In this document: positions 23,270 to 31,292 of the stretch, one piece after another
How positions within the stretch are numbered: the stretch's first letter is position 1
Layout: each line of letters begins with the position of its first letter
Assembly: GCA_902493585.1 (NCBI GenBank)
Contig: CABUPZ010000026.1
Span: forward strand, 1 to 37,522
Direction: 5' to 3'
Length of the DNA stretch: 37,522 nucleotides
DNA from: an uncultured Fusicatenibacter sp.
Lineage (GTDB): Bacteria > Bacillota > Clostridia > Lachnospirales > Lachnospiraceae
Program-made: the position numbers and the translations under genes
The notes under the pieces: model-generated
Told to the model about the DNA's origin: nothing
Databases searched by the model: none
What the model saw: the letters and a program-made list of their open reading frames with translations, nothing else

Positions 23270-26200
23270 ATGAAAACTGAGACAAACCGCAGTATGGGAT
23301 ACTACGGAACAGGGACCCATCTGTTTAACGACGGATGGGAGTTTGCCAAACAACCGCTGTTTACCTCCTACGAGGAGGTGAAGCAGCATCCGGAAGCGTT
23401 TGTTCCGGTCGGGCTTCCCCATGACTGGCTGATCTTTCAGGGGACAGATTTGTATGAAAACGGAACCGGATGGTACCGGAAACGTTTCGTTTACCTGCCA
23501 GGGGAAGATGAGATTGCATTTCTGAGATTTGAAGGCGTTTACATGGACAGTGTGATCTATGTAAACGGAGAGAAAGCCATGGAGTGGAAATACGGATACT
23601 CTACCTTCGAAGTGCCTTTGGCGGGCCGGCTGAAGGACGGAGAAAATGAGATCATGGTGGGCGTGAATTTCCAGAGCCCCAACAGCCGCTGGTACTCAGG
23701 TGCCGGCATCTACCGGGATGTCTGGCTGAAAGTGGTGAAACAGACCCATCTGGTTTCGGATGGAAGTTACATCTCTGTACGTCCGGCTGGAAACGGAAGC
23801 TGGGAGCTGGAGATCAGCACCGAGGGAATCTTCTGTCAGAAAGGTGAGATCCGGTATACACTGACGGAACGTGAGAGCGGGAAGGCAATGCCGCTGGACG
23901 AAAAGGGCGCCGAAGCGCTTGTAGTGCAGGCAGGGGCGCAGGAAGGCATCCAGATGATCGCCAGCACAGCGGTGATTCCGAAGATAAAGTGCTGGTCGGT
24001 GGAACATCCGCATCTGTATGATCTGAAAACGGAACTTTATCTGGAGGGGGAGTGTGTACAGGCGGAACGTGATACGATCGGTTTCTGTACAAAAGAATTC
24101 CGTCCGGATCAGGGATTTCTGCTGAACGGCAGTAAGGTAAAACTCAACGGTGTATGTGAGCACCACGATCTTGGCTGCCTTGGCGCGGCTTACAATCACC
24201 GGGCGATGGAGCGGAAGCTGGAAAAACTGAAAGCCATGGGCGTGAATGCCCTCCGCCTCACCCACAATATGTTTGCTCCGGACGTGATGGAACTGGCGGA
24301 TTCCATGGGATTTCTCGTTGTGTCGGAGGCATTTGATATGTGGGAACGTCCCAAGAACCCTTATGATTACGGACGCTTCTTCCCGGAATGGTATCCGAAA
24401 GATGTGGCGAGCTGGGTGCGTCGGGACCGTAACCATCCCAGCCTGATCCTTTGGAGCATCGGTAATGAGATTTACGATACCCATGTCAGTGAGCGCGGAC
24501 AGGAGATCACGAAAAACCTGATGCGTGAAGTCCGGATCCACGATCCAAGGAAAAATGCGGAAATCACGATCGGTTCCAACTATATGCCGTGGGAGAATGC
24601 CCAGAAGTGTGCGGATCTGGTAAAAGTAGCCGGTTATAATTATTCGGAGAAATATTATAACGAACACCACAAAGCGCATCCGGACTGGATCATTTACGGA
24701 AGTGAAACTGCTTCCACGGTACAGAGCCGGGGAATCTATCATTTCCCGTACAGCCAGTCTGTGCTGGCGGATGTGGATGAACAGTGTTCGGCGCTTGGCA
24801 ATTCCACGACCAGCTGGGGTGCGAAATCTTCCGAGGCTTGCGTGACTGCTGAGCGGGATCATGCGTTTTCCTGCGGACAGTTCCTCTGGACCGGATTTGA
24901 TTATATTGGAGAACCGACCCCATATCATACCAGGAATTCCTATTTCGGACAGCTGGATACAGCGGGATTTCCGAAGGATTCTTACTATATCTATCAGGCA
25001 GAATGGACCGATTACCGGAAGCATCCAATGGTACATCTGTTTCCGTACTGGGATTTCAACGAGGGACAGCTGATCGATGTGCGTGTCTGCTCCAATGCTC
25101 CGCTGGTGGAGCTGTTTATGAACGGCCGCAGCCAGGGAACTTTTGAGATCGATCATGCTCATGGAAGTGAAAAAGAACTGTCCGGACACTGGCAGCTGCC
25201 GTTTGAGCCGGGAGAGATCACAGCGAAAGCTTATGATGAGTACGGCAATGAGATTGCCAGCGAGACGAGATATTCCTTCGGAGAGGCAGAAAAAATCTCG
25301 GTGAAACCGGACCGTACCGTGCTGAAAGCCGATGGAAGAGATCTTGCGTTTCTGGAAATCTCCATGGAAGACCGGGAGGGACATCCGGTGGAAAATGCAG
25401 CCAACCGTGTGTTTGTCCGGGTGAGCGGAAAAGGATATCTTGCCGGACTGGACAACGGTGACAGTACCGACCGGGAAGAGTATAAGACCGTAAGCCGCCG
25501 TCTGTTCAGCGGAAAACTGCTGGCGGTGGTGGCGGCAGACACTGAGCCTGGGGAAATCAAGGTGGAGATCTCTTCCAGAGGTATGGAGCCTGCCACGGTA
25601 GTCCTGCAGGCTGAAGCCTGTGAGACAGAGGAAGGTATTGGAACAGATGCCTGGAGGGTCGATGAAAGCCGCGCGCAGAAGGAGACAGAACAATACTGTG
25701 AAGATATACCGGTACGGGCGCTGAGACTTCAGGCTTCCAACGGAACCATCCTGACTCCGGAGAATGCGTGGACAGAAGTGACTGCTGAGATCTGCCCGGA
25801 GAATGCACTGGACCGGGAAGTGATCTGGAGCGTTGTGGATGATGCCGGAATTCCGTCCGGTCTGGCAAACGTGGAGAGCCAAGGAAACTGTGCGAAGATT
25901 ACCGCAGTCAGTGACGGGGACTTCCGTCTGCGCTGCATGTCAAAGTCCGGGACACAGGGGGTACGGATCATCTCGGAGATGAATTTCTCGGTCAATGGTT
26001 TTGGAAAGGCATATCTGGATCCCTATGGCTTTATCGCCGGAGGTCTTTACGATTATGTGCAGGGAACCGCATCCAATGGAAATGAGCATGGCGTGGCAAC
26101 GTCACGGGATGGAGAGACGCAGGTAGGATTTCATAATCTGGATTTCGGCCCCTTTGGGTCCGACGAGATCCAGCTTCCGATCTTCGCGCTGACAGACGAA

Positions 26201-26773
26201 GATTACGAGATCCTGGTTTATGAAGGAATGCCGGGAGAAGAAGGAAGTGAACTGATCGGTGAACTGCATTATCAGAAGCCTTCAATCTGGAATACCTATC
26301 AGCCGGAGACCTACCGTCTGAAAAAACGGCTGAAAGGGATCACCAGTATCTGTTTTGTCCTTCATGCCAAGATCCATCTGAAAGGATTTTCCTTTACCAG
26401 GCTAGAGAAGGCGTATGAAAAGCTGCTGGCGGTGGAGAGCGATCACCTTTATGGGGACAGCTTCTGCCGGAAGGAAGGCCGGGTAACGGAGATCGGCAAC
26501 AACGTAACGCTGGAATATACGGATATGAACATGGGCGAACAGGGAGCCTCAGGCATCGTAGTCTGCGGTTATACGCCGATGGAAAAGAATATGATCCAGA
26601 TCCGGTTTACCTCAGAGGAGGAAGAAATTACACAAATTGTCGAATTTTGCCATTCCGAACAGGAGACGGAACAGGAATTTTCCCTGCAGCCGGTCAGCGG
26701 CACCTGGAATGTGAGTTTTGTCTTCCTGCCTGGAAGTAATTTTGATTTTCACTGGTTCAGGTTCGTGAAATAG
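23270..26773 (+). CDS. Large GH2 family glycosidase, beta-galactosidase type
   Basis: A 1167-residue cytoplasmic GH2 enzyme. Order of domains: sugar-binding jelly roll about 20-170, Ig-like about 175-280, TIM barrel about 285-575, a DUF4982-like domain near 590-665, an invasin-like Ig domain near 675-780, a Big-2-like domain near 800-895, a CBM6-like domain near 900-1045, and a final beta domain. The acid/base is Glu400 in SIGNEIYD and the nucleophile is Glu479 in YGSETAST. This pattern is typical of gut GH2 enzymes of the beta-galactosidase type, though beta-glucuronidase or alpha-L-arabinopyranosidase-like activity is possible. It follows the esterase by 26 bp in the GH3-SASA-GH2 operon, with AGGAG before the ATG. 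Confidence 0.88.
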   Translation: MKTETNRSMGYYGTGTHLFNDGWEFAKQPLFTSYEEVKQHPEAFVPVGLPHDWLIFQGTDLYENGTGWYRKRFVYLPGEDEIAFLRFEGVYMDSVIYVNGEKAMEWKYGYSTFEVPLAGRLKDGENEIMVGVNFQSPNSRWYSGAGIYRDVWLKVVKQTHLVSDGSYISVRPAGNGSWELEISTEGIFCQKGEIRYTLTERESGKAMPLDEKGAEALVVQAGAQEGIQMIASTAVIPKIKCWSVEHPHLYDLKTELYLEGECVQAERDTIGFCTKEFRPDQGFLLNGSKVKLNGVCEHHDLGCLGAAYNHRAMERKLEKLKAMGVNALRLTHNMFAPDVMELADSMGFLVVSEAFDMWERPKNPYDYGRFFPEWYPKDVASWVRRDRNHPSLILWSIGNEIYDTHVSERGQEITKNLMREVRIHDPRKNAEITIGSNYMPWENAQKCADLVKVAGYNYSEKYYNEHHKAHPDWIIYGSETASTVQSRGIYHFPYSQSVLADVDEQCSALGNSTTSWGAKSSEACVTAERDHAFSCGQFLWTGFDYIGEPTPYHTRNSYFGQLDTAGFPKDSYYIYQAEWTDYRKHPMVHLFPYWDFNEGQLIDVRVCSNAPLVELFMNGRSQGTFEIDHAHGSEKELSGHWQLPFEPGEITAKAYDEYGNEIASETRYSFGEAEKISVKPDRTVLKADGRDLAFLEISMEDREGHPVENAANRVFVRVSGKGYLAGLDNGDSTDREEYKTVSRRLFSGKLLAVVAADTEPGEIKVEISSRGMEPATVVLQAEACETEEGIGTDAWRVDESRAQKETEQYCEDIPVRALRLQASNGTILTPENAWTEVTAEICPENALDREVIWSVVDDAGIPSGLANVESQGNCAKITAVSDGDFRLRCMSKSGTQGVRIISEMNFSVNGFGKAYLDPYGFIAGGLYDYVQGTASNGNEHGVATSRDGETQVGFHNLDFGPFGSDEIQLPIFALTDEDYEILVYEGMPGEEGSELIGELHYQKPSIWNTYQPETYRLKKRLKGITSICFVLHAKIHLKGFSFTRLEKAYEKLLAVESDHLYGDSFCRKEGRVTEIGNNVTLEYTDMNMGEQGASGIVVCGYTPMEKNMIQIRFTSEEEEITQIVEFCHSEQETEQEFSLQPVSGTWNVSFVFLPGSNFDFHWFRFVK

Positions 26774-27209
26774 CACAAGAAAAACAGAGAAAAAACAACA
26801 GAGTGCAAAAAGGAAAATGTATTTGGTCAATTCGCGCAAGTAGAAATGCCGAATTGGCTGAATTCATTTTTTCTTTTCTGTGATCGGGGAATCCTGACAT
26901 TTTGCATGTGACAACCGGAGAAAATGCAGGGAAATATGCACAAAAATGGAAACGTGAAATTGGCTATTTTTAAAAAAGCGGCCAATGGTTCGCAATATAT
27001 GAAAAGTTTTTGCCAATAAGTGAGAAGAAACCTGCGTCAACATGCCATATAATTAAGTTACAAATCAGGAAGAAAGTGTACAAAACACCGGAAGACAAAA
27101 GGGTATAAGGCAAAAATGCACAAATCCGACATCTGTCATCCGGTGGGACAATGAATCAGGCATTGCCTGATTCGCTCTGTCCGAAATCCGCTTTTGGAAA
27201 GGGCGGAGG
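26774..27209. promoter_or_regulatory. Intergenic region with terminator-like hairpin, cre-like site and transporter promoter
   Basis: The gap holds several signals. A weak hairpin CAATTCG/CGAATTG (26828-26856) followed by a T-rich tract (26866-26878) may end the GH2 operon. TGGAAACGTGAAAT at 26947-26960 partly resembles a CcpA cre site. A consensus -10 box TATAAT lies at 27048-27053, but its -35 region is poor, as expected for an activator-dependent promoter. Downstream, the leader can fold: GAATCAGGC (27153-27161) pairs with GCCTGATTC (27165-27173), enclosed by GGACA/TGTCC. Confidence 0.45.
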
Positions 27210-27218
27210 ATGGAAAAG

Positions 27219-27389
27219 ATGGTTGCGGAACGGAGGTCTGTGAAAGCATCTGTTCCGAGAAGATATATCAGAGCGTGCTTACAGAATTTAAGCATCAGAG
27301 AGAAGATTTCAAAGAGAAGAAGAGACCGGTCTGCTTCTTTTTCCGGCGAAAATCCCTTGTGGGGACGTGAAGCACAGGACGGTATATAA
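27219..27389 (+). CDS. Possible small basic leader peptide upstream of the sugar importer
   Basis: A 56-codon frame lies in the transporter leader. A GGAGG motif at 27205-27209 is well spaced from the ATG at 27219; an earlier in-frame ATG at 27210 directly abuts it. The peptide is rich in arginine and lysine (for example SKRRRDR) and has no recognised family. It ends 30 bp before the permease start. It could be a real small protein, a regulatory leader, or a chance frame with a good ribosome site. Confidence 0.25.
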   Translation: MVAERRSVKASVPRRYIRACLQNLSIREKISKRRRDRSASFSGENPLWGREAQDGI

Positions 27390-27419
27390 AACCAAATATA
27401 AAAAGGAAGTGGTGAAAAA

Positions 27420-28361
27420 ATGGCTAAGAAACAAAAAAAACAAAAGCTGGTACACCAGGAATCTCTGGGGCAGCACATCCGCAAGAACTGGAAACTTTAT
27501 TCCTTTGTGGTACTTCCGATTCTGTGGTATGTCATCTTTAAGTACATACCAATGCTGGGAAATATCATTGCGTTCCGAAGATATAAAGGTGGTCCGAATA
27601 TCTTTGGTGAATACTGGGTAGGTTTCCGATATTTTGAACAATTTCTGACAGATGAGACATTCTGGAGAGCGTTCTGGAATACCCTGCGGCTGAGTATCGA
27701 ATATCTGCTTGTCAGATTCCCTGCGACTCTGATCTTTGCTCTGCTGATTAACGAAATAAGAAATATTAAATGGAAGAAGACGGTACAGACGATCTCCTAT
27801 CTGCCGCACTTCGTATCTCTGGTAGTTCTGTGTGGTATGATCAAGGAGCTGACGTCAGCCAGCGGACCAATCAATACATTGATCGCTGCTCTCGGAGGAG
27901 ATAAAATTGCATTCATGACGGATCCTGCATGGTTCGATACGATTTATGTTCTTTCAGGGGTTTGGCAGGCTCTGGGATGGGGCACGATCCTTTACCTGAC
28001 TGCGATGACCAATATCAATACCGAGTTGTATGAGGCAGCAGCTATTGACGGTGCGAATCGCTTCAAACAGACCATTCATGTTACGATTCCGGGAATTATG
28101 CCGACGGTAATGACTCTGCTGATTTTGGACATCGGTGGTATTATGACATCTGGAAATATGCAGAAAATCCTGCTGCTGTACAATCAGCTGACAATGGAAA
28201 AAGCAGATATTATCGGAACATTGGTATACCGTTATGGTATTACAAACGGTAACTTTAGTTATGCAACAGCAGTCGGACTGTTTGAGGGAGTGATTGGCTT
28301 GATCCTTGTCACAGGTGCCAATACATTGTCCAAAAAACTGACCGAGACATCACTGTGGTAG
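27420..28361 (+). CDS. Sugar ABC transporter permease, LplB type
   Basis: A 313-residue membrane protein of the binding-protein-dependent permease family, close in type to LplB/YteP importers of complex oligosaccharides. It has six likely membrane helices, the family start region WKLYSFVVLPILWYVIFKYIPMLG (key steps LP-L-Y-I--YIPM-G) near residues 23-46, and the EAA loop YEAAAIDGANRFKQTIHVTIPG near residue 203 that contacts the ATPase. AAGGAAGTGG precedes the ATG. The second permease follows 15 bp downstream. No ATPase gene is in the window; such importers usually share a housekeeping MsmX-type ATPase. Confidence 0.93.
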   Translation: MAKKQKKQKLVHQESLGQHIRKNWKLYSFVVLPILWYVIFKYIPMLGNIIAFRRYKGGPNIFGEYWVGFRYFEQFLTDETFWRAFWNTLRLSIEYLLVRFPATLIFALLINEIRNIKWKKTVQTISYLPHFVSLVVLCGMIKELTSASGPINTLIAALGGDKIAFMTDPAWFDTIYVLSGVWQALGWGTILYLTAMTNINTELYEAAAIDGANRFKQTIHVTIPGIMPTVMTLLILDIGGIMTSGNMQKILLLYNQLTMEKADIIGTLVYRYGITNGNFSYATAVGLFEGVIGLILVTGANTLSKKLTETSLW

Positions 28362-28376
28362 GAAGGGGGAAAAAGC

Positions 28377-29249
28377 GTGTTACATTTTAAATCCAAAGGC
28401 TATCGTGTTTTTCAGGTCATCAATACAATTATCATGGTGCTTATTATCTTTATTACCCTTTATCCGGTTGTGTATCTGGTGGCTCAGTCTTTCAGCAGCG
28501 AGGCTGCGGTAAGCGCAGGTGAAGTTACTTTTTATCCGATTGATTTTACCGTAGCAACCTACAAATATATTTTGCGAAACAATGAATTTTTCCTTTATTA
28601 CTGGAATACGATTGTATATTCCGTAGTGGGAACGGCAATATCAGTAATTCTGACGGCTATGCTTGCGTATCCATTGTCAAAACCGAAACTTCGTCTGAAC
28701 AAAGTTTTGACTCCATTTGTTGTTTTTACAATGTATTTTGCGGGCGGTATCATCCCGAACTTCGTTCTGGTAACTCAGTGGCTGGGACTTCGTGACAGTA
28801 TGTGGGCAGTAATTCTTCCGCCGGCAATCAGTACGTTCAATTTCTTGCTGATGAAATCTTTCTTTGCAGGACTGCCGGAGGAACTGGAAGAAGCGGCGGC
28901 TATTGACGGAATGGGAACCTATGGAATATTCCTTAAGATTGTTATTCCGCTGTCTAAAGCGATTATTGCGACAATGGTTTTGTTTTATATTGTAACCATG
29001 TGGAACGAATGGTTTGGACCGTTTATGTATTTGGATACAAAGTCCAAATGGCCGGTAGCGCTGCATGTCAGACAGCTGGTTGAGGGTGCGAACAAAGTAG
29101 AACAGGGTGCTACGGCAGAGGCATCCAATGTACAGAGCACCATTAAGTCTGCAACGATGGTACTGACAACGCTTCCAATCGTCTGTGTATATCCGTTTGT
29201 ACAGAAATACTTTGTACAGGGTATGACAATGGGGGCAGTCAAAGGCTGA
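28377..29249 (+). CDS. Sugar ABC transporter permease, YtcP/AraQ type
   Basis: The 290-residue partner permease starts with GTG at 28377, preceded by GGAAGGGGG. It has six likely membrane helices, the signature VFTMYFAGGIIPNFVLVTQWLGLRDSMWAVILP (key steps MYF-GG-IP--L) near 115-145, and the EAA loop EELEEAAAIDGMGTYGIFLKIVIPLSK near 165. It pairs with the LplB-type permease to form the import channel for oligosaccharides. Confidence 0.93.
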   Translation: MLHFKSKGYRVFQVINTIIMVLIIFITLYPVVYLVAQSFSSEAAVSAGEVTFYPIDFTVATYKYILRNNEFFLYYWNTIVYSVVGTAISVILTAMLAYPLSKPKLRLNKVLTPFVVFTMYFAGGIIPNFVLVTQWLGLRDSMWAVILPPAISTFNFLLMKSFFAGLPEELEEAAAIDGMGTYGIFLKIVIPLSKAIIATMVLFYIVTMWNEWFGPFMYLDTKSKWPVALHVRQLVEGANKVEQGATAEASNVQSTIKSATMVLTTLPIVCVYPFVQKYFVQGMTMGAVKG

Positions 29250-29268
29250 TATTGGAAACGAAAAAATT

Positions 29269-29302
29269 GACTGCTGTCTGCAGATTATAAAAGGCAGCAG
29301 TC
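29269..29302 (+). other. Hairpin between permease and binding-protein genes
   Basis: GACTGCTG (29269-29276) pairs with CAGCAGTC (29295-29302) with no T-run after it. Hairpins at this position can protect or separate mRNA segments so that the binding protein is made in larger amounts than the permeases. Confidence 0.5.
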
Positions 29303-29369
29303 TGTGGAAAGTATATGGCATGCGGAAGGTATGTGCTATATAAATTCAAGCCCAAAAAGGAGGAACAAA

Positions 29370-31049
29370 ATGAAAAGAAAAGTTATTGCTCTGACAATGA
29401 CCGCGATTATGATCGCATCTCTTGGCGCCTGCGGTGGCGGTGGCGGTAGCACAAGCGAAGGAGAGCCGTCCGGTGAGTACGAAGATACCGAAGACATGGG
29501 TTATACCTATGGCGAAGGCGAAACTTTCCATTCGGATGAGCCGGTGACCTACACGATGCTGTTCTCCGATCACGAAAACTATCCTTACAAAGAGGATTGG
29601 CGTCTCTGGTCTGCAATCGAGGAAAAAACCAATGTAACCTTTGATCTGACGCTGGTAGCGCGTACAGACTATGATGATAAGGTTTCCACGCTTGTCAATT
29701 CCGGAGATGCTCCGTGGATTATTCCGAAGACCTACGATGCGAGCAAATACGTGGATTCCGGTCAGATTGTGGCAATCAGCGACTGGGTACAGTATATGCC
29801 GAACTACATGAAATGTGTGGAAGATTGGGGCATGGAAGAAGAATTGAAAACCACTTATCAGTCCGATGGTAAATATTACCGTCTGCCGGGTATGTGGGAA
29901 GTTGCAGCCGGCGGATATTCCCTGATCATCCGTAAAGATGTCTTTGAGGCAGCTGGTGTAGACGTGGAAGAACTGGAAAAAACCTGGACCTGGGATGATT
30001 TCTATGAAGCTCTGATGAAAGTAAAAGAGTATACAGGAGCAGATTACGTATGGTCTGATCAGTATCAGTTAGGTTCTACGATGAATATTTCCGGATGCCA
30101 GTATCAGATCAAAGCTGGAAATTCCAGTGACGGCGGCGACTGGGGTCTGAAGAATGGAACGAAATTTGACTGGGACAACAATGAATTCTATTTTACAAAT
30201 ACCACGGATCAGTACAGAGATTATCTGAGAATGTGGAACAAAATGTATGAGAGCGGAATTATTGATCCGGAGACTTTCTCTCAGGATTCCAACCAGGCAC
30301 AGGCGAAATTTTTCCGCGGCGAGTCTTATGTGCTGAATGCAAACTATCAGCAGTTGGCTGACATCCAGTCTTCCGGCAAAATGCAGGTAGACGGAGCGGA
30401 ACTGTACATGATCGTATACCCGGGCGGTCCTTCCGGACATCTTCAGGTGGAGACTTCCAGACTGGAGAATGGTATCATGATTTCACAGTCTGCGCTGGAT
30501 GAGCTTGGCGAGGCAGATTTCATCAAGATGTTGCGTTTCATTGACTGGCTGTGGTACTCTGAAGAAGGACAGACACTGAGCCTTTGGGGCGTTGAAGGCG
30601 AGACATACACCCTTGACGATGATGGCAACGTTGTCCTGAACAGCGATATCTACTACAATGGTATCAATCCGGGCGCTTCCAAGCAGCTGAATGTTGACTA
30701 CGGTTTTGGTGGCGGTGTATTTGCATACGGCGGTTCTGAATGGCTGAGATTTTCCAAGTTCTCAGATGCTGAGAAAGACTGGAATGAGAGAATTCTGGAG
30801 AATACAGAACCTCAGAAGCTCGATCCTCCAATCATGGCAGATGAGATGGAAAAAGAAGAGATGGCTCTGATCGAAGGACCTCTGATGGATTACGTGAACC
30901 AGAGTGCTCTGCAGTTTATTATCGGCGAAATGGACATTGAGAATGACTGGGATGAATATGTAGCTCAGTGCGAGAGCAAGGGCAGCCAGGACTACATCGA
31001 CCAGGCAAACGAAATCTTCGAGAACACCAAGGATCTTCTTGGAATGTAA
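29370..31049 (+). CDS. Extracellular solute-binding lipoprotein of the oligosaccharide importer
   Basis: A 559-residue family 1 (LplA-type) substrate-binding lipoprotein. The signal ends in the lipobox SLGAC (Cys about 21), followed by a glycine-rich and then acidic linker. The binding fold starts near residue 60 (VTYTMLFSDHENYPYKEDW) and contains hinge-type sequences such as YYRLPGMWEVAAGGYSLIIRKDV (key steps Y-LP, LIIRKD) near 165-190. The ATG at 29370 follows AAGGAGG exactly; the frame extends upstream to 29304 without a site. The ligand is probably a branched xylo-oligosaccharide, inferred from neighbours. It is the last gene before a strong terminator. Confidence 0.92.
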   Translation: MKRKVIALTMTAIMIASLGACGGGGGSTSEGEPSGEYEDTEDMGYTYGEGETFHSDEPVTYTMLFSDHENYPYKEDWRLWSAIEEKTNVTFDLTLVARTDYDDKVSTLVNSGDAPWIIPKTYDASKYVDSGQIVAISDWVQYMPNYMKCVEDWGMEEELKTTYQSDGKYYRLPGMWEVAAGGYSLIIRKDVFEAAGVDVEELEKTWTWDDFYEALMKVKEYTGADYVWSDQYQLGSTMNISGCQYQIKAGNSSDGGDWGLKNGTKFDWDNNEFYFTNTTDQYRDYLRMWNKMYESGIIDPETFSQDSNQAQAKFFRGESYVLNANYQQLADIQSSGKMQVDGAELYMIVYPGGPSGHLQVETSRLENGIMISQSALDELGEADFIKMLRFIDWLWYSEEGQTLSLWGVEGETYTLDDDGNVVLNSDIYYNGINPGASKQLNVDYGFGGGVFAYGGSEWLRFSKFSDAEKDWNERILENTEPQKLDPPIMADEMEKEEMALIEGPLMDYVNQSALQFIIGEMDIENDWDEYVAQCESKGSQDYIDQANEIFENTKDLLGM

Positions 31050-31090
31050 TAAAAATCTGACAGAAATTCGTTCCTGAACAGAAGCGGGGG

Positions 31091-31125
31091 AAGCCTGTCC
31101 GCGGCAAGCGGACAGGCTTTTCTGA
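31091..31125 (+). terminator. Intrinsic terminator of the importer operon
   Basis: A perfect 12-bp stem AAGCCTGTCCGC/GCGGACAGGCTT (31091-31102 and 31108-31119) with a five-base loop is followed by TTTTCTG. It lies 42 bp past the binding-protein stop. Confidence 0.9.
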
Positions 31126-31207
31126 CGTTTTCATGGCAGCCGGGCCGAAGAGCAATATGTGAAAGAAGAAGAGCAAAATTGTCAGAGAAGCTCCGTCGGC
31201 GCCCGTT

Positions 31208-31213
31208 TATAAT
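31208..31213 (+). promoter_or_regulatory. -10 box of the GH115 operon promoter
   Basis: TATAAT at 31208-31213 lies 80 bp before the GH115 start. A TTGTCA at 31179-31184 is 23 bp away, too far for a normal -35 box, so the promoter may need an activator, like the importer promoter at 27048. Confidence 0.45.
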
Positions 31214-31292
31214 GGTAGAAAAACAAATATAAAATTCTGTTTTCCCTGCAGGGCATCAGAAAGTTTTGCAGGGGACAAAGAGAAAGGACATC

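Noticed and set aside
23696..25882. 728-codon minus-strand open frame opposite the GH2 gene
   Set aside because: Antisense shadow; the plus strand carries GH2 catalytic residues Glu400 and Glu479.
26947..26960. CcpA cre site upstream of the importer promoter
   Set aside because: Only the front half fits the consensus, so it is mentioned as weak within the intergenic entry and not reported as its own site.
27065..27809. Overlapping minus-strand frames in the importer leader and permease
   Set aside because: No ribosome sites or family features, and they run into the clear permease gene on the other strand.
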